The notes beneath the pieces are model-generated. The model was not told where the DNA came from. It saw nothing but the letters and a program-made list of their open reading frames with translations, and did no database searches. Position numbers and translations under genes: made by a program. Source: Acidimangrovimonas sp. (GTDB lineage Bacteria; Pseudomonadota; Alphaproteobacteria; Rhodobacterales; Rhodobacteraceae). From it: DNA of 6,445 nucleotides. The stretch covers positions 1 through 6,445 of the forward strand of contig JASBUM010000220.1 of assembly GCA_030147905.1 (NCBI GenBank), given 5' to 3'. Shown piece by piece: positions 1 to 5,612 of this stretch (positions are counted from its first letter, which is position 1; the number at the start of each line of letters is the position of its first letter).

Positions 1-312
1 GACCGTTCGTCGGTCCGGCTGCTGGAGATCGAGTGCCGCCATTCGGAGGCGGATCTGCGCGGCCATGCCGGGCGGCTGGGCCTGATCGGCGCCAATCCCG
101 CCGCCACGATGAAGGCGGGGCTTCTGAAAAGCCTGCACGAGACCCTGCGTGCCGAGCGCGACACCTTGCGCGACGCAGGATTTGCCAATCATTACCGGAT
201 CGTGGAAGGTGCATCGGCACAGGAGAACACCCGCGCGCTGGCCGCCTTCCTGTCGCTGCCGCTCGAGCGGGCAGAGCAGATCCTCGGCACCGGTGCGCTT
301 TTTGCCGACTGA
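1..312 (+). CDS. Unidentified protein, C-terminal 103 residues (5' end outside window)
   Basis: The frame is open from the first base of the window and ends at TGA 310-312, so this is the 3' end of a gene that starts upstream. The visible 103 residues look soluble: no membrane segment, many Arg, Glu and Ala residues, a charged helical stretch around the internal Met at 109 (LLKSLHETLRAERDTL), and a C-terminal stretch ENTRALAAFLSLPLERAEQ. I do not recognise the family with confidence. The 'ENTRALAAFLSLP' stretch is reminiscent of the C-terminal helix of bacterial sulfotransferases, where an acidic residue precedes a 'L..FLGLP' helix, but no PAPS-binding motif is visible, so this is only a weak guess. 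The stop lies 17 nt before the HIT gene start, which suggests one operon. A separate small gene starting at 109 is possible but unnecessary, because coding character continues to the left edge. Confidence 0.65.
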   Translation, partial: DRSSVRLLEIECRHSEADLRGHAGRLGLIGANPAATMKAGLLKSLHETLRAERDTLRDAGFANHYRIVEGASAQENTRALAAFLSLPLERAEQILGTGALFAD

Positions 313-329
313 ACAGGGACCAGACCGAG

Positions 330-722
330 ATGGAAGACCGAGACCGCGACCCTTATGACGACCAGAACGTCTTCGCCCGCATCCTGCGCGGGGAAATTCC
401 CAACAAGACGGTCCTCGAGACCGAGCACAGCCTTGCGTTTCACGACATCGGGCCGCAGGCGCCGGTCCACGTGCTGGTGATTCCCAAGGGCCGCTACGTC
501 GATTTCGACCACTTCGCGCGCGCGGCATCGAACGCCGAGATCGTGGATTTCAACCGCACGGTCGGCAAGGTCTGCGCAATGATGGAAGTGGCGCCGGGGC
601 TGGGTGGCGGCGGCTACCGGCTGATCTCGAACGCGGGGGCGGCGGGTGTGCAGGAAGTGCCGCACATGCATGTGCATGTGCTGGGCGGTCGTCCGCTGGG
701 CCGGATGCTGATGCGGGGTTGA
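330..722 (+). CDS. HIT family (HINT-type) nucleotide-binding hydrolase
   Basis: The 130-aa protein has the full histidine-triad architecture. The N-terminal part carries NVFARILRGEIP (about residues 13-24) and the AFHDIGPQAPVHVLVIPK block (36-53), both typical of HINT proteins. The catalytic triad HMHVHVLGGR places His112, His114 and His116, preceded by the conserved Asn101 and Gln108. The family hydrolyses purine nucleoside phosphoramidates or AMP-lysine-type adducts in the cytoplasm; His114 would be the nucleophile by analogy. I chose ATG 330 because HINT homology begins just after it, a weak Shine-Dalgarno AGGGA lies at 315-319, and a longer reading from 33 would overlap the upstream gene and add Arg-rich out-of-frame sequence. 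Total length fits the family. The C-terminus ends in GRMLMRG instead of the Trp-Pro tail of E. coli and eukaryotic HINTs, so substrate preference may differ. It is probably co-transcribed with the upstream gene. Confidence 0.93.
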   Translation: MEDRDRDPYDDQNVFARILRGEIPNKTVLETEHSLAFHDIGPQAPVHVLVIPKGRYVDFDHFARAASNAEIVDFNRTVGKVCAMMEVAPGLGGGGYRLISNAGAAGVQEVPHMHVHVLGGRPLGRMLMRG

Positions 723-799
723 CGTCCGCGCGCCCGACGCGCCGCCGCGCGGGCAGGGCGGGGCGACTGGCCAGGGCGCGGCAAGCCCCCCCCCGAAGG

Positions 800-822
800 T
801 CCCCGGCGGGTTGCGCCGGGGA
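800..822. terminator. GC-rich hairpin between convergent genes, possible bidirectional terminator
   Basis: TCCCCGGC (800-807) pairs perfectly with GCCGGGGA (815-822) around a 7-nt loop. The hairpin sits between the stop of the HIT gene (722) and the stop of the convergent opgC-like gene (853), where a shared terminator is expected. Neither side has a clear T-run, so it is not a canonical intrinsic terminator. It may act with Rho or simply protect 3' ends. Confidence 0.4.
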
Positions 823-825
823 TGC

Positions 826-839
826 GCACGGGCCCGTGC
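826..839. repeat. 14-bp perfect palindrome in the convergent gap
   Basis: GCACGGGCCCGTGC is its own reverse complement. As RNA it could fold to a 5-bp stem with a GGCC loop. It lies 13 bp beyond the opgC-like stop and only 3 bp from the larger hairpin at 800-822. Together they may form a two-hairpin termination region for the convergent transcripts. A protein-binding role is possible but nothing supports it directly. Confidence 0.4.
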
Positions 840-852
840 CCCGCTCGCCTGT

Positions 853-2037
853 TCAGCCCGGGCGCTGCGCCGTGCTGAACAGCCCGCGCCCGTATTCGCG
901 CCACAGCGCGGGCAACGGCAACAGCAGGATCAGTGTCGCGGCCAGGACGGTCTTGGCGGGCGTTCCGAAGGGGCCGTGCACCGCATCCAGATAGCGCAGC
1001 GCATAGACCAGCAGCACGTGCCAGGCATAGGTCTGCAGGGAATGCCGGCCCATCAGGCGCAGGATCCAGAGATCGCCGATCGCGCGGACGCCCGCGCCAA
1101 CGCGCCGGATGGCGGCGCTGGCGTGGCCGGGCGCGCCGATCATCAGCCAGCTCAGCAATGTCGCGGCGGCTGCGAAGCTGACGAGGTAGACCGGGCCGAA
1201 GCTCTGACGGATCGACATCGCCCACAGGGGCGCAAGGAACGACCCGTCGATCAGCCCCTGGGCCGAGACGATGCGTACCGGCAGGAAGAACAGCAGCGTC
1301 ATCGCGGCGATCAGCGGCAAGGTGGTGCGCTCGGGCGCGAAGACCCGTCCCCAGTCGATCCGGCCCTGGGCCGTCAGCACGCCCAGCACCAGCCCGGTGA
1401 CGAACAGGATCTGCCAGCCCATCGGATTGAAGCCGCTGCGCAGGCCCTGACCGTCCGCGGCCCGCGCCAGCGCATGAAGCGGCACGCCGATCAGTTTCGA
1501 GATCCCGATCTGTGCGGCCATCCACACCAGCGCCGAGATCGCCATGACCAGTGCCCAGCGCCCCCGCGCCACCGCGACGATCAGGATCGGCGCGACCAGC
1601 AGGTAAAGGATGTATTGCGGCAGGATGTCCATGAAGGTGGGCTGGAAGATCATCGTCGCGATGCCCCCCAGCCGGGCCGGATCGGCAAGATCCGAAAGCC
1701 CCACCCAGTTGCGGAACGCATAGACGCCGCCGGGCAGCAGATCGCGCGTGGCATAGACCACGACGATCACGCCCATGGCATAGAGGTACAATTCGAACGC
1801 GCGGTGGTGCACGCTGATGCGCATCGCCTCGGCGCCGGCCCGTTCCAGCCGGCGAAGCTGCAACAGCCCGATAAGGAATCCCGACAGGAACACGAAGCCT
1901 TGCGCGTCCTCGACGAACATCGCCTGCGCCAGCGTCAGGTCGCGCAACCACAGCCCCCCCGTCAGGATCATGTGGTTGATCAGCATGAAGAACAGGAAAT
2001 ACCCCCGAAGGCCGTCCAGGATATCGATGCGTTTCAT
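853..2037 (-). CDS. opgC: OpgC-family integral membrane acyltransferase (glucan succinyl-modification type)
   Basis: The 394-aa polytopic membrane protein has about ten hydrophobic segments. Family-type motifs appear in order: an N-terminal RIDILDGLRGYFLFFMLINH (residues 3-22, with Asp8, Arg11 and His22), EDAQGFVFLSGFLIGL (43-58), PTFMDILPQYILYLLVAP (133-150), FNPMGWQILFVTGLVLG (203-219) and GRHSLQTYAWH (330-340). These match the OpgC family, related to acyltransferase-3 proteins. In Rhodobacter sphaeroides, OpgC adds succinyl groups to osmoregulated periplasmic glucans at the inner membrane. The start at ATG 2037 is supported because the conserved DGLRG motif begins immediately after it, yet no good Shine-Dalgarno precedes it. 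The gene stands alone, convergent to the HIT gene and divergent from the zinc-finger gene; no opgG/opgH glucan-synthesis genes are in view. Family membership is fairly secure, but orthology to the characterised OpgC and the acyl donor are inference. Confidence 0.85.
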   Translation of the reverse strand: MKRIDILDGLRGYFLFFMLINHMILTGGLWLRDLTLAQAMFVEDAQGFVFLSGFLIGLLQLRRLERAGAEAMRISVHHRAFELYLYAMGVIVVVYATRDLLPGGVYAFRNWVGLSDLADPARLGGIATMIFQPTFMDILPQYILYLLVAPILIVAVARGRWALVMAISALVWMAAQIGISKLIGVPLHALARAADGQGLRSGFNPMGWQILFVTGLVLGVLTAQGRIDWGRVFAPERTTLPLIAAMTLLFFLPVRIVSAQGLIDGSFLAPLWAMSIRQSFGPVYLVSFAAAATLLSWLMIGAPGHASAAIRRVGAGVRAIGDLWILRLMGRHSLQTYAWHVLLVYALRYLDAVHGPFGTPAKTVLAATLILLLPLPALWREYGRGLFSTAQRPG

Positions 2038-2342
2038 TGGAATGTGACCATGAAGAGAGAAAGCCGCGCGCTGAATCTAGGGTGCCGCCCCCAGCTGCAC
2101 CAGCGGCGCCGACGCCGCACCGCTGTCGCAGGCCGGGCCATCGGCGGCTTGGTGCCTAGGCCCTGCGCGGCGGGGCGCCGACGCGGGCAGGGCAGGGCCG
2201 TGGCCCGTGCCGGCGCGCGCCGGTTTCCGGGCACCGTCGCCGCGCCCGCCCGCCGCGGTGACACCCGCGTGCCCCCCGGGCTTGACGCCTGCGCCGGCGG
2301 TGCCTATGCCGCTCTTGCGCAAGCCAAGGAACGGAGCCCGCC
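2038..2342. other. 305-bp divergent intergenic region, no convincing gene
   Basis: This very GC-rich stretch separates the divergent opgC-like and zinc-finger genes. Open frames crossing it give only Arg/Ala/Pro/Gly-rich low-complexity products without motifs, so I call no gene. It contains a 14-bp perfect palindrome CCGGCGCGCGCCGG (2210-2223) flanked by GCCCG (2203-2207) and CGGGC (2228-2232), an 11-bp direct repeat GGCGCCGACGC (2105-2115 and 2174-2184), a small dyad GGTGACACC (2257-2265), and the candidate promoter at 2282-2310. On the minus strand TAGATT (2079-2074) is a possible -10 for the opgC-like gene, but no matching -35 is seen. A degraded gene cannot be excluded. Confidence 0.5.
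2282..2310 (+). promoter_or_regulatory. Candidate sigma-70 promoter for the zinc-finger gene
   Basis: TTGACG (2282-2287) matches five of six positions of the -35 consensus. TATGCC (2305-2310) follows after a 17-nt spacer as a weak -10. Transcription would start near 2317, about 26 nt before the ATG at 2343, leaving room for the ribosome site. Alphaproteobacterial promoters often keep TTGAC and tolerate a poor -10, which makes this plausible, but it is a pattern match only. Confidence 0.4.
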
Positions 2343-2561
2343 ATGACCACCGAAGTCCCTGAAACCCAGGTCGTCCGCGAATGGAAAGTCGCCTGCGACG
2401 GCGGGGTCGGCGCGCTGGGACATCCCCGCGTCTGGCTGACGATCCCGCACGACACCGGCTATGTCGAATGCGGCTATTGCGACAAGCGTTTCATCCATGA
2501 GACATTCGCGAAGGCGCCGGGTATCGGTGCCGAGGACGGACAGGCCGCCGGGCCGCGATAG
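2343..2561 (+). CDS. CHCC-type zinc-finger protein (NDUFS6-like complex I accessory homologue)
   Basis: The 72-aa protein carries the zf-CHCC signature [17 protein letters not shown], then [11 protein letters not shown]. The four zinc ligands are Cys18, His27, Cys43 and Cys46 (C-x8-H-x15-C-x2-C), all present. The family includes the mitochondrial complex I subunit NDUFS6 and its alphaproteobacterial counterparts, which bind zinc and help assemble or stabilise NADH:ubiquinone oxidoreductase on its cytoplasmic side. That role is family knowledge, not shown here. ATG 2343 is preceded by AAGGA (2326-2330) and CGGAG (2332-2336), either usable as a ribosome site. Length fits the bacterial family; the last 15 or so residues are a non-conserved tail. 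The stop TAG (2559-2561) overlaps a small hairpin. polA follows in the same direction after 161 bp. Confidence 0.92.
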   Translation: MTTEVPETQVVREWKVACDGGVGALGHPRVWLTIPHDTGYVECGYCDKRFIHETFAKAPGIGAEDGQAAGPR

Positions 2562-2565
2562 CGGC
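2552..2565 (+). terminator. Small hairpin over the zinc-finger stop codon
   Basis: GCCGC (2552-2556) and GCGGC (2561-2565) form a 5-bp stem closed by a GATA tetraloop, with the TAG stop starting in the loop. An outer pairing CAGGCC (2541-2546) with GGCCTG (2576-2581) could extend the structure. There is no T-run, so termination before polA is doubtful; it may be a weak attenuator or an mRNA 3'-end stabiliser. Confidence 0.22.
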
Positions 2566-2707
2566 GATCACGCCGGGCCTGCGGCAGCGGATGAATCCGG
2601 CCGTGCCCCGCACCCGTGAAGCGGTGCGAACCATGCCCATATCGGGCGGCCGCTCGCGGCCACGGCAAGAGATGCCCCCGCGCCCCGGTGTGGCGGGAAA
2701 CGGCGAT

Positions 2708-2715
2708 GAAGGGAG
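2708..2715 (+). promoter_or_regulatory. Ribosome binding site that sets the polA start
   Basis: GAAGGGAG ends 7 nt before ATG 2723, the best Shine-Dalgarno match in the region. It favours 2723 over the in-frame upstream ATGs at 2591 and 2633, whose 44- or 30-residue extensions are Pro/Arg/Gly-rich and unlike any PolA N-terminus. Confidence 0.7.
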
Positions 2716-2722
2716 CGGCGCC

Positions 2723-5545
2723 ATGGGATTCGGCAAGGGCCATCATCTGCATCTGATCGACGGCTCCGCCTTCATCTTCCGTGCCTATCACGCCCTGCCG
2801 CCGCTGACGCGCAAGTCCGATGGACTGCCGATCGGCGCCGTGGCGGGCTTTTGCAACATGCTGTTCAAATATGTCGAGGGCAACAACGGCGGCGACGCGC
2901 CCACCCATGCGGCGGTGGTCTTCGACTATTCATCGAAGACCTTCCGCAACGAGATCTACCCCGAATACAAGGCCAACCGCCCCGAACTCCCCGAGGATCT
3001 GCGCCCGCAGTTTCCCCTGACGCGCGACGCGACCCGCGCCTTCAACATCGCCTGTATCGAGCGCGAGGATTACGAGGCCGACGATATCATCGCCACGCTT
3101 GCGTGCCGGGCGCGCGACGCGGGCGGCACCGTCACCATCATCTCCTCGGACAAGGATCTGATGCAGCTCGTCGGCGACGGGGTCGAGATGCTTGACGCGA
3201 TGAAGAACCGCCGCATCGGCCCCGACGAGGTGTTCGAGAAATTCGGCGTCGGGCCGGATCGGGTGGTGGACGTGCAGGCGCTCGCCGGCGACAGCGTCGA
3301 CAACATCCCCGGCGCGCCGGGGATCGGGATCAAGACCGCGGCACTTCTGATCCAGGAATACGGCGATCTGGAAACGTTGCTCGCCCGCGCCGAGGAGATC
3401 AAGCAGCCCAAGCGCCGCCAGACCCTGATCGAGAAGGCCGACCAGATCCGCATGTCGCACCGGCTGGTGACGCTGAACTGCGAGACGCCGCTCGATTTCG
3501 CGCTCGAGGATCTGGAGGTGCGTGCCCCCGATCCCGAGGCGCTGATGCCCTTTCTCGCGCTGATGGAATTTCGCACGTTGTCGCGCCGTATCGCCGAGAC
3601 GATGGGCGTCGAGCCGCCCGCGATTCCCGAACAGCCCGGCGGCGGCGGGGCGCCGGGCGGCGCGGCGAGGGCCGCGGAATCGTCCGCGTCCGAGGCGCCG
3701 CCGATCGACCCGTCGAGCTATCACTGCATACGCGATCTCGAGACACTTGACCGGTGGCTAGACGAGATCCGCGAATGCGGCTTCGTCGCGGTCGACACCG
3801 AAACCACCAGCCTCGACGAGATGCGTGCCGAACTGGTCGGGGTGTCGCTGGCGGTGGCGCCGGGGCGGGCCTGCTACATTCCGCTCGGGCATCGCGCGGG
3901 GGAGGGGGACCTGTTCGGGGCCGACGCCCTGGCCGAGGGGCAGATCCCGCTTGCCGCGGCGCTGGAACGCCTGCGGCCGGTGCTCGAGGACGATGCGATC
4001 CTCAAGATCGGGCAGAACGTCAAATACGATGCCAAGATCCTTGCCCGCAACGGCATCGCGATGGCCCCCTTCGACGACACGATGCTGATGTCCTATGCGC
4101 TTCACGCGGGCCTGCATGGCCACGGGATGGACCAGCTTTCCGAGCGCTATCTCGACCATCGGCCGATCCCGATCAAGCCGCTTCTGGGCAAGGGCAAGAC
4201 CGCCATCACCTTCGATCGCGTGCCGATCGCGGATGCCACCCCCTATGCGGCCGAAGATGCCGATATCACCCTGCGGCTGTGGCAACGCTTCTGCCCCGAA
4301 CTGTCGCGGGCGCGGCTGACGCGGGTCTACCAGCTGCTCGAGCGTCCGCTGGTGCCGGTGCTGGCCCGGATGGAGATGGCCGGCGTGCTGGTCGATCGCG
4401 ATACGCTGTCGCGGATGTCCAATGCCTTTGCCCAGAAGATGGCCGGACTCGAGGACGAGATCCACCGGCTGGCCGGGCGCAGCTTCAATGTCGCCAGCCC
4501 CAAGCAACTGGGCGAGATCCTGTTCGACGAGATGGCGCTTTCGGGCGGGCAGAAGGGCAAGACCGGCGCCTATGCGACCGGCGCCGACGTGCTGGAAGAT
4601 CTTGCCGCCGAGGGCCACGACCTGCCGGCGCGGGTGCTCGACTGGCGCCAGATCGCCAAGCTGAAATCGACCTACACGGATGCGCTCCAGACCCATATCA
4701 ACCCCGGGACGGGAAGGGTGCATACCTCTTACGTGCAGACGGGCGCAAATACCGGGCGGCTGGCCTCGACCGACCCCAACCTGCAGAACATCCCGGTGCG
4801 CAGCGAAGAGGGCCGGCGCATCCGCGAAGCCTTCATCGCGCCTGAGGGCCGGCTGCTGGTCAGCCTGGATTACAGCCAGATCGAGCTGCGAATCCTGGCC
4901 CATGTCGCCGGGCTGGACGAGATGAAGCGTGCCTTTCGCGACGGGCTCGACATCCACGCGATGACGGCCTCCGAGATGTTCGGCGTGCCGATCGAGGGCA
5001 TGGACCCGATGGTGCGGCGCCAGGCCAAGGCGATCAATTTCGGGGTCATCTACGGCATCTCGGGCTTCGGGCTGGCGCGCAACCTGCGCATCCCGCGCGC
5101 CGAGGCGCAGGGTTTCATCGACCGCTATTTCGAACGTTTTCCCGGCATCCGCGCCTATATGGACGACACGGTGGCCGTCGCGAAGGAGCACGGCTATGTC
5201 GAGACCCTGTTCGGCCGGCGCATCCACACCCCCGAGATCCGCGCCAAGGGGCCGGCGGCCGGTTTCGCGCGCCGCGCCGCGATCAACGCGCCGATCCAGG
5301 GCGCGGCGGCCGACGTCATTCGCAGGGCGATGATCCGCATGCCGGCGGCGATCGCGGATCTGCCCGCGCGGATGCTCCTGCAGGTCCATGACGAATTGCT
5401 CTTCGAGGTCGACGAGGGTGCCGCGGACGCGCTGATCGAGGTCGCGCGCGCGGTGATGGAGGGCGCGGCGGAACCGGCCGTGAAGCTCGACGTGCCGCTG
5501 ATCGTCGATGCCGGGCGCGGGGCGAACTGGGCCGAGGCGCATTGA
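2723..5545 (+). CDS. polA: DNA polymerase I with 5'-3' and 3'-5' exonuclease domains
   Basis: The 940-aa protein has all three Pol I domains. The 5'-3' exonuclease (about 1-290) begins LHLIDGSAFIFRAYHALPP and keeps YEADD (Asp120, Asp121), SSDKD (Asp143, Asp145) and GDSVDNIPG (Asp190, Asp193). A Gly/Ala/Ser/Pro-rich linker spans about 296-333. The proofreading domain (about 334-530) retains Exo I VDTET (Asp358, Glu360), Exo II QNVKYD (Asn432, Asp436) and Exo III YAAEDAD (Tyr508, Asp512), so proofreading should be active. The polymerase domain has motif A LDYSQIELR (Asp716, Glu721), the O-helix Arg765, Lys769, Phe773, Tyr777 and motif C QVHDELLFEV (His889, Asp890). Phe773, equivalent to E. coli Phe762, predicts discrimination against dideoxynucleotides. 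The enzyme removes RNA primers, fills gaps and serves excision repair. ATG 2723 was chosen from its Shine-Dalgarno and from homology. No promoter is obvious in the 161-bp upstream gap, so read-through from the zinc-finger gene is likely. Confidence 0.97.
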   Translation: MGFGKGHHLHLIDGSAFIFRAYHALPPLTRKSDGLPIGAVAGFCNMLFKYVEGNNGGDAPTHAAVVFDYSSKTFRNEIYPEYKANRPELPEDLRPQFPLTRDATRAFNIACIEREDYEADDIIATLACRARDAGGTVTIISSDKDLMQLVGDGVEMLDAMKNRRIGPDEVFEKFGVGPDRVVDVQALAGDSVDNIPGAPGIGIKTAALLIQEYGDLETLLARAEEIKQPKRRQTLIEKADQIRMSHRLVTLNCETPLDFALEDLEVRAPDPEALMPFLALMEFRTLSRRIAETMGVEPPAIPEQPGGGGAPGGAARAAESSASEAPPIDPSSYHCIRDLETLDRWLDEIRECGFVAVDTETTSLDEMRAELVGVSLAVAPGRACYIPLGHRAGEGDLFGADALAEGQIPLAAALERLRPVLEDDAILKIGQNVKYDAKILARNGIAMAPFDDTMLMSYALHAGLHGHGMDQLSERYLDHRPIPIKPLLGKGKTAITFDRVPIADATPYAAEDADITLRLWQRFCPELSRARLTRVYQLLERPLVPVLARMEMAGVLVDRDTLSRMSNAFAQKMAGLEDEIHRLAGRSFNVASPKQLGEILFDEMALSGGQKGKTGAYATGADVLEDLAAEGHDLPARVLDWRQIAKLKSTYTDALQTHINPGTGRVHTSYVQTGANTGRLASTDPNLQNIPVRSEEGRRIREAFIAPEGRLLVSLDYSQIELRILAHVAGLDEMKRAFRDGLDIHAMTASEMFGVPIEGMDPMVRRQAKAINFGVIYGISGFGLARNLRIPRAEAQGFIDRYFERFPGIRAYMDDTVAVAKEHGYVETLFGRRIHTPEIRAKGPAAGFARRAAINAPIQGAAADVIRRAMIRMPAAIADLPARMLLQVHDELLFEVDEGAADALIEVARAVMEGAAEPAVKLDVPLIVDAGRGANWAEAH

Positions 5546-5547
5546 TC

Positions 5548-5560
5548 GCCGGCAGCCGGC
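5548..5560 (+). terminator. Short GC hairpin just after polA
   Basis: GCCGG (5548-5552) and CCGGC (5556-5560) form a 5-bp stem with a 3-nt CAG loop, 2 nt after the polA stop. The sequence can also be read as two GCCGGC sites separated by one A. It lacks a T-run, so it is at most a weak terminator or a 3'-end structure. Confidence 0.2.
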
Positions 5561-5564
5561 ACAC

Positions 5565-5592
5565 TTGACAAGATCAGCCCGTGCCGCATCTC
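5565..5592 (+). promoter_or_regulatory. Candidate promoter for the cation efflux gene
   Basis: TTGACA (5565-5570) is a perfect -35 consensus. The only -10 at proper distance is the poor CATCTC (5587-5592, 16-nt spacer). Position between polA and the efflux gene fits a promoter, with a leader of about 14-20 nt holding the ribosome site. The weak -10 could mean an activator is needed, or that the match is chance. No Zur or MerR-type dyad is evident. Confidence 0.3.
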
Positions 5593-5602
5593 GGGAAGGA
5601 AC

Positions 5603-5608
5603 AGGAGG
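5603..5608 (+). promoter_or_regulatory. Consensus ribosome binding site of the cation efflux gene
   Basis: A perfect AGGAGG ends 4 nt before ATG 5613, a slightly short but workable spacing. It is the strongest Shine-Dalgarno in the window, fixes the start, and predicts efficient translation. Confidence 0.8.
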
Positions 5609-5612
5609 TTCC

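Noticed and set aside
33..329. In-frame upstream extension of the HIT protein to an ATG at 33
   Set aside because: It would overlap the upstream gene, is Arg/Ala-rich without HIT homology, and the HINT domain starts right after ATG 330.
614..1951. Long minus-strand frame of 445 codons overlapping opgC and the HIT gene
   Set aside because: It encodes Arg/Ala/Gly-rich sequence without motifs, typical of an out-of-frame reading of GC-rich DNA. The frame ending at 853 has clear OpgC motifs and membrane segments.
2105..2184. 11-bp direct repeat GGCGCCGACGC as a possible repeat array or att site
   Set aside because: There are only two copies with no periodicity, in DNA where such GC words are common.
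2077..2322. Possible small minus-strand gene in the divergent intergenic region
   Set aside because: The 81-codon product is Gly/Ala/Pro/Arg low complexity, with no ribosome site or motif.
811..2346. Plus-strand frame of 511 codons antisense to opgC
   Set aside because: The product is rich in Gln, Arg, His and Asp with no domain; it is the mirror of the opgC codon bias.
2591..2722. 44-residue N-terminal extension of PolA from ATG 2591
   Set aside because: It is unlike any PolA N-terminus, while ATG 2723 has a good Shine-Dalgarno and immediately precedes the conserved domain.
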